Source: an uncultured Oscillospiraceae bacterium (GTDB lineage Bacteria; Bacillota; Clostridia; Oscillospirales; Ruminococcaceae). Taken from it: DNA of 6,215 bases. The position numbers and the translations under genes were made by a program. This document shows positions 1 through 5,615 of this stretch, one piece after another (position 1 is the first letter of the stretch; each line of letters begins with the position of its first letter). The notes under the pieces were generated by a model. The model did no database searches, was not told the DNA's origin, and saw nothing but the letters and a program-made list of their open reading frames with translations. The stretch covers positions 1-6,215 of the forward strand of contig CAKSHT010000128.1 of assembly GCA_934457235.1 (NCBI GenBank), given 5' to 3'.

Positions 1-1051
1 CGGAAACGCCATGCTTATCCAGTATCTCCGCGACTGCGCCGCGCAGCTCCTGCGGCTCGCCGTCGGCAGGCTCCGGGAGCGACATGACTATTTCACGCGG
101 ATAGCGCTCTGTCAGCATGTTCTCCTCGCCGATGTAAAGGCATATCGTAGAGGACAGAGTGACTAGAACCATCGTGCTGAGAATGCATATCGAAGCCAGT
201 CCCGCACCGTTCTTCTTCATGCGGTAAGCCATCTGGGACACGGAAACGAAGTGGTTCGTGCGGTAGTAATACCTGCGGTTCTTCTGGAGCGCCTTGCATA
301 TCACCACGGAGCCTGCGATGAACAGCATATACGTCGCCGCGATGACCAGCATGACCGCCAGCATGAATGCGAAAAGCGCCGTCATGGGTTCCTTTATCGT
401 CACCGCCATGTAATACGCAACGCCCAGCGTCAGCGCTCCCAGCACCGCCAGGAACCAGTTGGCACGCGGCGGCTTTTCGCCGGAATTCTCGGAGTGCAGC
501 AGCTCGATGGGCTTTGAAAAGAAAACCTGCCGCAGCACGTTCAGATAGATCAGCAGGAATATCGCCGCGAACATGATGAGCGTAACAACGATGGAATTCA
601 CGCTGACCGAGAACTGATACTGCGCCTCCCCGCGGATTATCCTCAGCGCCAGAAGCTCCGCAAGCTTTGAAAACAGGATACCCGCGCCTATGCCCAGCAC
701 CATTGACAGCAGATAAACGAACAGCGTTTCCCAGGTCATGACCGCCGCGATATTACGCTTGCCCATGCCAAGGATATTGTATAATCCGAACTCACGCTTG
801 CGCCTCCGGATAAGGAATGAATTCGTATAAAACAGGAAGAGCGCCGCGAACAGACCCATTATGACTATACCGATGCTGAGCAGCGCCATCATCGAATCTC
901 CGCCTGACATGATCTTCAGCATAGGATTTTCATGCAGGAAGTTCACGATATAGAACATCATCGCCATCAGCGAGCAGGTCATGATATACGGCGCATAGAA
1001 CTTCCCGTTCCTGCGGATACCGCCCGCCGCCAGCCTTGCGTAAAGCTTCAT
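1..1051 (-). CDS. BceB-type FtsX-like ABC transporter permease (partial, C-terminus off window)
   Basis: Membrane subunit of a peptide-sensing/detoxifying ABC transporter. The frame is open from ATG at 1051 to the window edge, giving about 350 residues from MKLYARLAAG onward; BceB proteins are usually about 650. I see hydrophobic segments near residues 19-39, 55-79, 105-127, 152-171, 199-217, 224-252 and 284-307, then a polar stretch beginning EENMLTERYP. Seven helices followed by the start of a large outer domain fits BceB proteins, which have ten helices and a big extracellular domain between helices 7 and 8. The REFGLYNILGMGKRN stretch after helix 2 is typical of this permease family. The start overlaps the ATPase stop as ATGA (1048-1051), implying translational coupling. 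Family knowledge: BceB-type permeases work with a BceS-like kinase to sense bacitracin or lantibiotic-type peptides. The substrate here is unknown. Family assignment is solid; the BceB subtype is likely. Confidence 0.9.
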   Translation of the reverse strand, partial: MKLYARLAAGGIRRNGKFYAPYIMTCSLMAMMFYIVNFLHENPMLKIMSGGDSMMALLSIGIVIMGLFAALFLFYTNSFLIRRRKREFGLYNILGMGKRNIAAVMTWETLFVYLLSMVLGIGAGILFSKLAELLALRIIRGEAQYQFSVSVNSIVVTLIMFAAIFLLIYLNVLRQVFFSKPIELLHSENSGEKPPRANWFLAVLGALTLGVAYYMAVTIKEPMTALFAFMLAVMLVIAATYMLFIAGSVVICKALQKNRRYYYRTNHFVSVSQMAYRMKKNGAGLASICILSTMVLVTLSSTICLYIGEENMLTERYPREIVMSLPEPADGEPQELRGAVAEILDKHGVS

Positions 1052-1845
1052 GCAAGACCACCGTCCCTCCGTATGCGCAGGCTCTGCGGCTCTGTCCGGG
1101 AAGAAAGCATGGTCAGCGCGTCGGTTATGCGGCGGTAGAACTCATCATCGCCTGCCCCGCCGCGGTATATCTGGTGGAACACCGTGCCGTCCTTGATGAA
1201 CATGACTCTCTGTGCCCGGCTCGCCGCCTTTGCGGAGTGCGTCACCATCAGAATAGTCTGTCCGCTGCGGTTTATCTCGCCGAAAAGACTCAGCAGCTCG
1301 TCGGAACTGCGGCTGTCCAGCGCGCCGGTAGGCTCGTCGGCAAGCAGGAGCTTCGGGGAGGTGATCATCGCCCGCGCGGCGGCTGTGCGCTGCTTCTGTC
1401 CGCCGGATATCTCATACGGGTACTTGTCGAGGAGCGCCGTGATACCAAGCAGCTGCGCGGTTTTCTGAAGCTTCGGCTCCATCTGCTGGTACTTTTCCCC
1501 GCGTAGCACCAGCGGCAGCAGGATATTGTCCCGCACCGTGAACGTGTCGAGAAGGTTGAACTCCTGGAATACGAATCCCAGGTTATCCCTGCGGAAATCC
1601 GCCAGACGGCTGTCCTTTATCTTCGCGAGATCCATTCCGTCCAGGATAACGCTGCCGCCCGTGGGCTTGTCGAGCGCCGCCAGGATATTCAGCAGCGTGG
1701 TCTTTCCGGATCCGCTCTCGCCCATTATCGCGATGTATTCGCCCTGCTCCGCCGTGAAGCTGACGTTTTTGAGAGCCTCGGTGCGGTTTCCGCCAAGGCG
1801 GGTGGTGTAGGTCTTTTTAAGACCGTTTATCTCTAATATCGGCAT
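1048..1845 (-). CDS. BceA/MacB-family ABC transporter ATP-binding protein
   Basis: Cytoplasmic ATPase, 265 residues, that powers the permease encoded immediately downstream. All ATPase motifs are present: Walker A GESGSGKTT (residues 42-50), Q-loop FVFQEFNLLD with Q94, signature ISGGQKQR (146-153), Walker B LLLADEPT (166-173), D-loop GALDS (174-178) and switch histidine H203. Length and the short C-terminal extension after the switch histidine fit BceA/MacB/LolD-type ATPases. The ATG at 1845 is supported by AAAGGAAGGA at 1851-1860, five bases upstream. The stop overlaps the permease start by four bases, so the two form an operon. Regulation: two minus-strand promoters and a BceR-like box lie upstream. 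No kinase or regulator gene is visible on the upstream side; it could lie beyond the left edge or elsewhere. The fold and role are sure; the transported compound is not. Confidence 0.95.
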   Translation of the reverse strand: MPILEINGLKKTYTTRLGGNRTEALKNVSFTAEQGEYIAIMGESGSGKTTLLNILAALDKPTGGSVILDGMDLAKIKDSRLADFRRDNLGFVFQEFNLLDTFTVRDNILLPLVLRGEKYQQMEPKLQKTAQLLGITALLDKYPYEISGGQKQRTAAARAMITSPKLLLADEPTGALDSRSSDELLSLFGEINRSGQTILMVTHSAKAASRAQRVMFIKDGTVFHQIYRGGAGDDEFYRRITDALTMLSSRTEPQSLRIRRDGGLA

Positions 1846-1861
1846 ATCTGTCCTTCCTTTC

Positions 1862-1931
1862 TGACAGACCCGGCGGACGCTGTGGGCTTCGGGAGAAGTG
1901 TGGTTTGTGAAATGTCCGCCGTTCCTGTCTG
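1862..1931 (-). promoter_or_regulatory. Structured 5' leader of the bceAB-like operon
   Basis: Nested inverted repeats fill the leader expected from the proximal promoter. CAGAC at 1865-1869 pairs with GTCTG at 1927-1931. GGCGGAC at 1872-1878 pairs perfectly with GTCCGCC at 1914-1920. A small inner hairpin has CTTC (1887-1890) pairing with GAAG (1895-1898). The fold would begin at the predicted transcript start and end just before the ribosome binding site at 1851-1860. The pairing is seen in the sequence; a regulatory role is inference. It could simply stabilise the mRNA. Confidence 0.4.
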
Positions 1932-1936
1932 ATATA

Positions 1937-1965
1937 ATTCTACCAGAAAGTCAGATCAGCCGCAA
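1937..1965 (-). promoter_or_regulatory. Proximal sigma-A promoter of the bceAB-like operon
   Basis: On the minus strand TTGCGG (1960-1965) lies 17 bases before TAGAAT (1937-1942), with TGG directly before the -10 (extended -10). The predicted transcript start is near 1930, about 85 bases upstream of the ATPase ATG. The weak -35 suits a promoter that needs an activator, and a BceR-like box is centred about 64 bases upstream of the predicted start. Confidence 0.6.
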
Positions 1966-1975
1966 TCGAAACGGC

Positions 1976-2001
1976 TTACATCGGTATTACATTTTTGTAA
2001 T
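1976..2001 (-). promoter_or_regulatory. BceR-like response regulator binding site plus extra half-site
   Basis: ATTACA (1986-1991), TTTT, TGTAAT (1996-2001) is a perfect 6-bp inverted repeat with a 4-base spacer. It fits the TNACA-N4-TGTAA consensus reported for BceR-type OmpR-family response regulators. Reading the minus strand, a further TGTAA half-site (1976-1980) follows the box TGTAA (1987-1991) at an 11-base step, on the side facing the -35. A box about 64 bases upstream of the predicted start is a usual place for activation. The match is direct; the identity of the regulator is inferred from the motif and the downstream BceAB-type genes. Confidence 0.65.
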
Positions 2002-2037
2002 GCGGCGCGATTTGTCTGCGCTAACCGAACCAGCTTT

Positions 2038-2066
2038 ATGATACCACATTTTCCTTTAAAAGTCAA
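2038..2066 (-). promoter_or_regulatory. Distal sigma-A promoter facing the bceAB-like operon
   Basis: On the minus strand TTGACT (2061-2066) is followed after 17 bases by TATCAT (2038-2043), again with an extended -10 TGG. This is nearer to consensus than the proximal promoter. Its transcript, starting near 2031, would run through the BceR-like box and then the ATPase gene. No open frame with a ribosome binding site lies between 2030 and 1846, so it either drives the transporter or makes a short RNA. Confidence 0.6.
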
Positions 2067-2071
2067 TAGGC

Positions 2072-2104
2072 GCATAATAATACGGGAGGGTCGCGCCCTC
2101 CCGT
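2072..2104 (-). terminator. Probable minus-strand terminator hairpin (left arm of the repeat element)
   Basis: A perfect 9-bp stem, ACGGGAGGG (2082-2090) with CCCTCCCGT (2096-2104) and a 5-base loop. Read on the minus strand, it is followed by TATTATTAT, a moderately U-rich tail. It could end transcription of the PerM-family gene, whose stop is at 2324. The tail is not a clean T run, so efficiency is uncertain. Confidence 0.45.
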
Positions 2105-2317
2105 GAGACCGTCGAAAAAGTCCCTTTGGGACTTTTCCGCCGAAACATCCCAGCTACGCGCACGTCTTGGCGGCTTTGCCGCCAACCCGCACACTTGCTG
2201 GGATAGAAGTGTTTTTTGCCCCGGGAAACCCGTGGCAAAAAACGGATTAGAAAAGCCCGCTTCGCGGGCAATTTTGGATTTTTTCGACAAGCTGACGGGA
2301 GGGTAGTGCCCTCCCGT
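2082..2317. repeat. Multi-hairpin intergenic repeat element
   Basis: A 236-bp block made of consecutive inverted repeats. They are: 9-bp stem 2082-2104; 9-bp stem AAAGTCCC-type 2116-2136 with TTT loop; 8-bp stem 2147-2154/2197-2204 enclosing a perfect 8-bp stem 2167-2185; 10-bp stem GTTTTTTGCC (2211-2220) with GGCAAAAAAC (2234-2243), with an inner CGGG-AAA-CCCG; 6-bp stem GCCCGC-TTC-GCGGGC (2255-2269); and 9-bp stem 2295-2317. The first and last hairpins are the same sequence except for the loop. A longer inverted repeat, 2111-2123 with 2276-2288 (12 of 13 paired, one G-T), encloses the inner hairpins and competes with the second one. The layout suggests a dispersed palindromic element (REP/BIME- or MITE-like) or a structured RNA. 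Open frames across it have no ribosome binding site and follow the palindromes. Copy number in the genome is unknown from this window. Confidence 0.65.
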
Positions 2318-2330
2318 TTTCTCTTATTTC
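2295..2330 (+). terminator. Rho-independent-type hairpin with T-rich tail (right arm of the repeat element)
   Basis: ACGGGAGGG (2295-2303) pairs with CCCTCCCGT (2309-2317) around a 5-base loop. It is followed on the plus strand by TTTTCTCTTATTTCTTC. This is a good terminator shape, but no plus-strand gene precedes it. It would only act on read-through or on an RNA made from the element itself. On the minus strand it has no U tract, although it sits seven bases beyond the PerM-family stop. Confidence 0.5.
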
Positions 2331-3661
2331 TTCTTTGTCTTGATATGGAATTTTTCCTTGTACTCCTCGCTGCACCGCTTCACGACATCGGCAAAACCGT
2401 GCTTTTTCTCCGGCTCCGTCTGCGTGGGGAGATCCGGCTCGTCGCAGACGTATTCCGGCGTGATATAGCTTACGTCCTTCGCGTATTCCGAGGTGCTCCG
2501 CGGGAGATTGCGCTTCTTCAGACGGTTCTCGATGAAATCCTTGAAGAGCATGTAAATTACTGCGCAGACCGGCACGCCGAGGAACATTCCTATCATTCCG
2601 AAAAGCCCGCCGCCGACCAGAATCGCAATGAGTATCCACACCGCCGGAAGTCCGGTGGAGTCCCCCAGGATCCACGGAGCCAGGATATTTCCGTCAACCG
2701 TCTGAAGTATCAGAATGAATATCGCGAACCACAGCGCCTGTATCGGCTGGTCAGTCAGCAGGAGCAGCAGCGCGCACGGGATAGCACCGATAAACGGCCC
2801 GATATATGGTATAAGATTGAACACGAACATTATCGCCGAGATAAGCAGCGCGTAAGGCAGCCCCATGAATGTCGTGCCGATGAAGCACAGCAGAGCCACA
2901 ACAAACGCCTCGATTATCTTTCCGATGATGGAGCCGAGGAACTTCTTGCTTGCTTCGCGGCATACGCCGAGGAATCTCTGCGCCCGCTCGACCTTGAGGA
3001 ACGCGAAAATCAGCTTCTTGGTCTGACCGATGAACATTTCCTTGCGCGCCAGGAGATAGATCGAGATGGTAAGTCCGATGATGACGTTCTTCATCGTATC
3101 AAGCACCGCCCATACCATAGCCGCGACGTTTCCTGCAATGCCGACAAGCTCGTTTGAATATTCCTTCCAGATTCGCCCGATGAACGCGTTGAAATCGTCC
3201 AGCGGATTGCCCAGGAACTCGATGATTCCGGGATAGTCCTCGAATATTTCGTTCAGCCAGTCCTTGATGGTGTTGATGTAGCTGTCCATGTTGCTGAAGA
3301 TCGAAACCAGGTTCTCGACCAGCTGAGGTATCACCATGATTATGATGAGCGTCAGTATAAGCACTACGATCAGCATGGTTATCGTCAGCGCAATGCCGCG
3401 CGCCTTGCCGCGCTTCTTCTTGTCGTCGGAGGAGGAGAGCTTCTTCAGCAGTCCGGTCTCCAGCTTCGTCATGAGGGGATTCAGCAGGTATGCGCAGAAA
3501 ATTCCGATGATAATGGGATTCGCGATGGCTCCCAGCGTCGAGAGCTTCGACATCACCGTGTCGAAATTGAATATTATCATCACAGCTATGGCACTGACTA
3601 TAACGGCGCAGGTCGCGTAAACCGCTATCGTCAGATATTTTCTGTTCCAGTTTATGTTCAT
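2324..3661 (-). CDS. AI-2E/PerM-family integral membrane transporter (UPF0118)
   Basis: Inner-membrane protein of 445 residues in the AI-2E transporter family (Pfam PF01594). Some family members export autoinducer-2 and others act as ion antiporters; the substrate here cannot be read from sequence. Hydrophobic segments lie near residues 10-31, 44-64 and 89-111. A soluble stretch (about 112-185) precedes further helices near 190-206, 247-267, 269-303, 307-323 and 338-373. The family hallmark NLIPYIGPFIGAIP is at 282-295, followed by QTVDGNILAPWILG and GMFLGVPVCAVIY. The last 70 or so residues form a charged, lysine-rich cytoplasmic tail, longer than in compact family members. I chose ATG at 3661 because GGGGG lies seven bases upstream; the frame extends back to a TTG at 3691 and an ATG at 3685, neither with a good ribosome site. 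It is transcribed from its own promoter at 3717-3746, divergent from the next operon. Confidence 0.93.
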   Translation of the reverse strand: MNINWNRKYLTIAVYATCAVIVSAIAVMIIFNFDTVMSKLSTLGAIANPIIIGIFCAYLLNPLMTKLETGLLKKLSSSDDKKKRGKARGIALTITMLIVVLILTLIIIMVIPQLVENLVSIFSNMDSYINTIKDWLNEIFEDYPGIIEFLGNPLDDFNAFIGRIWKEYSNELVGIAGNVAAMVWAVLDTMKNVIIGLTISIYLLARKEMFIGQTKKLIFAFLKVERAQRFLGVCREASKKFLGSIIGKIIEAFVVALLCFIGTTFMGLPYALLISAIMFVFNLIPYIGPFIGAIPCALLLLLTDQPIQALWFAIFILILQTVDGNILAPWILGDSTGLPAVWILIAILVGGGLFGMIGMFLGVPVCAVIYMLFKDFIENRLKKRNLPRSTSEYAKDVSYITPEYVCDEPDLPTQTEPEKKHGFADVVKRCSEEYKEKFHIKTKKK

Positions 3662-3693
3662 ACAGTTACCCCCAGAAACATACATTGACAAAC

Positions 3694-3708
3694 GGGACGC
3701 GCGGTCCC
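3694..3708 (-). other. Short hairpin at the 5' end of the PerM-family mRNA
   Basis: GGGAC (3694-3698) and GTCCC (3704-3708) form a perfect 5-bp stem around GCGCG, starting within a few bases of the predicted transcript start near 3710. It may protect the 5' end of the mRNA. It is short enough to be chance. Confidence 0.3.
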
Positions 3709-3716
3709 ACGGGATT

Positions 3717-3746
3717 ATTATACACCAGAAGCGGCAGAAAAGTCAA
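3717..3746 (-). promoter_or_regulatory. Sigma-A promoter of the PerM-family gene
   Basis: Minus-strand TTGACT (3741-3746), an 18-base spacer, then a perfect TATAAT (3717-3722). Predicted start is near 3710, about 50 bases upstream of the chosen ATG at 3661. Confidence 0.75.
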
Positions 3747-3760
3747 TCCCCGCGGGCGGG

Positions 3761-3789
3761 TTGCAAAAAATAATGATGTGTGGTATAAT
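3761..3789 (+). promoter_or_regulatory. Sigma-A promoter of the TIM-barrel/MBL operon
   Basis: TTGCAA (3761-3766), a 17-base spacer and a perfect TATAAT (3784-3789), preceded by TGG (extended -10). Predicted start is near 3796, about 31 bases upstream of the ATG at 3827. It is back-to-back with the PerM-family promoter: the two -35 boxes are 14 bases apart, with the palindrome CCCGCGGG (3749-3756) between them. Confidence 0.8.
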
Positions 3790-3826
3790 CAGAAGTAGTA
3801 TCCACAGGAATTCAGCAGGAGGAATT

Positions 3827-4612
3827 ATGAGGGCAGGAGTATCCACCGCGTCGCTCTATCCGCTCCATGCCGAGGACGCATTCAACGAACTTGCGGTGCT
3901 CGGCGTAGATACGGCGGAGTTTTTCGCAAACAGTACCAGCGAAGCCCGCGAACCAGTCACCGGGCTTATCGAACAGACCATGAAGAGCAATGGAATGAAC
4001 ATCGTCAGCTTCCATCCGTTCTCGTCGCCGATGGAATCGGTGTTCCTCTTTTCGGCCTACGACCGGCGAATCGACGAAATGATGACGCTCTACCGGGAGT
4101 TCTTCGGAACTATGCGGCGCCTGGGCGCCAGGATATTCGTGCTGCACGGCGCGATACTCAGCAGCTGCTGTCCGCCGGAGCACTATATAAAGCAGTTCCG
4201 TCTGCTGGCGCAGGCCGGGCAGGAATTCGGCGTGACCGTCGCGCAGGAGAACGTCAGCTACTGCATGTCTGGCAGCCTGGATTTTCTGAAATACATGAAG
4301 CGTGAGCTCGGAAGCTGCGCGAAATTCGTACTCGACCTCAAACAGAGCCGCCGCAGCCACGAGGACGTTTTTGATATTATCCGCGAACTCGGAGAAGATA
4401 TAGTGCACCTGCACGTCAGCGACGCCGATCCAGACCGCGACTGCCTGCCGATAGGTCATGGGAACTTCGATTTCCGCCGGCTCATGCAGGAAATGAACGC
4501 GCTCGGCTACGACGGCGCCTACATGGTGGAGCTTTACCGCAGGAATTACGACGAATATCCCCGGCTGAAAGAATCCGTAGACAATCTTCGCGACATCGCT
4601 GCGGGACTGTAA
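3827..4612 (+). CDS. Sugar phosphate isomerase/epimerase-like TIM-barrel protein
   Basis: Cytoplasmic protein of 261 residues in the xylose-isomerase-like TIM-barrel superfamily (AP_endonuc_2, PF01261), which includes sugar isomerases, epimerases and endonuclease IV. Strand-end residues that usually bind a divalent metal and substrate are in place: E31, H63 (SFHPF), H107 (VLHG), E141 (QENV), D170 (VLDLK), H194/H196 and D199 (HLHVSD), H211 (GHGNFDF) and E235 (VELY). Length is typical for a stand-alone domain. The ATG at 3827 follows AGGAGG (3817-3822) and a strong promoter; an in-frame TTG at 3761 is the promoter -35 itself and cannot be the start. The next gene begins 17 bases after the stop, so the two are probably one operon. 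The exact substrate is not recognisable. The superfamily is certain; enzyme versus endonuclease role is undecided, but the size and the GHGNFDF/VELY motifs favour sugar isomerase-like. Confidence 0.88.
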   Translation: MRAGVSTASLYPLHAEDAFNELAVLGVDTAEFFANSTSEAREPVTGLIEQTMKSNGMNIVSFHPFSSPMESVFLFSAYDRRIDEMMTLYREFFGTMRRLGARIFVLHGAILSSCCPPEHYIKQFRLLAQAGQEFGVTVAQENVSYCMSGSLDFLKYMKRELGSCAKFVLDLKQSRRSHEDVFDIIRELGEDIVHLHVSDADPDRDCLPIGHGNFDFRRLMQEMNALGYDGAYMVELYRRNYDEYPRLKESVDNLRDIAAGL

Positions 4613-4629
4613 AAAAACGAGGTAAACAA

Positions 4630-5508
4630 TTGTTAGAACTTATCAGACTTGCCGGAAACACATGGTACATGCCCTCCCCGACAAACGTGGGCTTCTGGAA
4701 CTATTCCGAAAACAAGGTATGCCTCATCGACTGCGGCGACCGCACGACCGCAGGCGAAGCGCTTGAGAACGCCGTTTCCCGTGGCTGGAGAATAACCAGG
4801 CTGTTTCTGACGCACTCCCACACCGACCACACCAGCGGAGCAGCGTGGCTCCGGGAGCAGACCGGCTGCGAGGTTTTCGCGCCCGGAATAAGCGCGGCGG
4901 CGGTAAAGCACAGCTTCCTTATAGCCACCACGCTCTACGGCGGGCGCCCATCCCCGGAGATGTGCAGTAAATTCCTGCTGCCGCCGCCCTGCGAGTGCGC
5001 CGAGCTTGCGCCGTCTGATATGCCAGCGGGGCTTGAAGCCTTCCGTCTGGACGGACACGATATGGCTCAGGCGGCATACCGCACCCCGGATAACGTCTGG
5101 TTCACCGCGGACGCCGTTATAAGCGCTTCCGCGCTCAGCAAGCACCGTATCTCGTTTATTTACGACATAGGGACGCACCTTGACTCACTTGAACGCCTGG
5201 CGCAGGTCAGCGGAGCAGTGTTCGTGCCGTCCCACGACCAGCCGTGCACGGATATCCGTCCGCTGGTAAGGGAAAACGTCAGCGCCGTGCAGGACGTATC
5301 CCGTGATATTCTCGAAATGTGCCGCGAGCCGAAAACCATCGACGAGTTGATAGCCATGGCGCTGGAAAAGTACAATATACGGCTGTATCTCATGCAGTAC
5401 CTTCTTGTTGGTCAGACGGTGCGCAGCTATGTTTCCTGGCTCCAGGAGCGCGGGAAGCTCTCCGCCGTATACGATGTGACACGGCTGCTGTTCCGCTCCA
5501 ATGAATGA
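4630..5508 (+). CDS. MBL-fold metallo-hydrolase with C-terminal helical/winged-helix region
   Basis: Metallo-beta-lactamase-fold hydrolase of 292 residues, probably cytoplasmic because no signal peptide is seen. The metal-binding signature is THSHTDH at residues 61-67 (H62, H64, D66, H67), followed by H143 (DGHD), D161 (FTADAV) and H202 (PSHDQP), so a two-metal site is plausible. After residue 203 the chain has DIRPLVRENV, then a helical region from about residue 236 (TIDELIAMALEKYNI) to LQERGKLSAV, which looks like the winged-helix-like tail seen in LACTB2-type MBL proteins. The start is TTG at 4630, supported by GAGGT (4619-4623) six bases upstream; no better-placed ATG exists. It lies 17 bases after the TIM-barrel gene and is probably co-transcribed with it. 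A terminator follows about 40 bases after the stop. Substrate unknown: thioester, phosphodiester, lactone and other hydrolases share these motifs. Confidence 0.9.
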   Translation: MLELIRLAGNTWYMPSPTNVGFWNYSENKVCLIDCGDRTTAGEALENAVSRGWRITRLFLTHSHTDHTSGAAWLREQTGCEVFAPGISAAAVKHSFLIATTLYGGRPSPEMCSKFLLPPPCECAELAPSDMPAGLEAFRLDGHDMAQAAYRTPDNVWFTADAVISASALSKHRISFIYDIGTHLDSLERLAQVSGAVFVPSHDQPCTDIRPLVRENVSAVQDVSRDILEMCREPKTIDELIAMALEKYNIRLYLMQYLLVGQTVRSYVSWLQERGKLSAVYDVTRLLFRSNE

Positions 5509-5529
5509 GTATATATCCTCACATACTGC

Positions 5530-5597
5530 AAAAACCGAAATACTTTCCTCATGTCAGCGCCGGTCTGACTGAGGTTTTGAATTTTGGTTTTTTCTTT
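5530..5597 (+). terminator. Terminator of the TIM-barrel/MBL operon
   Basis: CCTCA (5547-5551), a bulged T, then GTCAG (5553-5557) pair with CTGAC (5565-5569) and TGAGG (5570-5574) around a 7-base loop. TTTT follows at once, and a long T-rich run lies at 5588-5599. An outer pairing of AAAAACC (5530-5536) with GGTTTTT (5586-5592) could extend the stem. It starts about 40 bases after the MBL stop. Confidence 0.75.
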
Positions 5598-5615
5598 TTG
5601 TTCTTATACAAAGTA

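Noticed and set aside
1933..1938. Plus-strand TATAAT as a divergent promoter
   Set aside because: No acceptable -35 lies 16-19 bases upstream and no plus-strand gene follows. It overlaps the minus-strand -10 by AT-richness.
2056..2306. Several 67-75 codon open frames on both strands across the hairpin element
   Set aside because: They follow from stop-poor palindromes, appear on both strands alike, lack SD sequences and show no protein character. Treated as part of the repeat.
2216..3157. 313-codon plus-strand open frame opposite the PerM-family gene
   Set aside because: Its translation is low-complexity, rich in H, R, E and D, and lacks any domain. The opposite strand encodes a clear multi-helix protein with family motifs. 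It is an antisense shadow and overruns the hairpin element.
3662..3691. Upstream TTG/ATG starts for the PerM-family gene
   Set aside because: The TTG at 3691 and ATG at 3685 lack a spaced SD and add a non-conserved MSMYVSGGNC-like head. ATG at 3661 has GGGGG seven bases upstream.
2058..3747. AAAAGTCAAT occurring at 2058-2067 and 3738-3747
   Set aside because: Both are the antisense of TTGACTTTT, the -35 region of two separate minus-strand promoters; no longer shared sequence surrounds them.
3761..3826. TTG start at 3761 for the TIM-barrel gene
   Set aside because: This TTG is the first three bases of the -35 box, and the -10 lies inside the would-be coding part. The ATG at 3827 follows AGGAGG.
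771..4137. AGGATATT occurring five times, all on the plus strand (771, 1520, 1682, 2682, 4130)
   Set aside because: Four copies are the antisense of Asn-Ile-Leu codons (AAT ATC CT) in minus-strand genes; the pattern follows codon preference, not a spaced motif.
3812..4459. 215-codon minus-strand open frame opposite the TIM-barrel gene
   Set aside because: No ribosome binding site or recognisable domain; the plus-strand frame has conserved metal-binding residues, a strong SD and a promoter.
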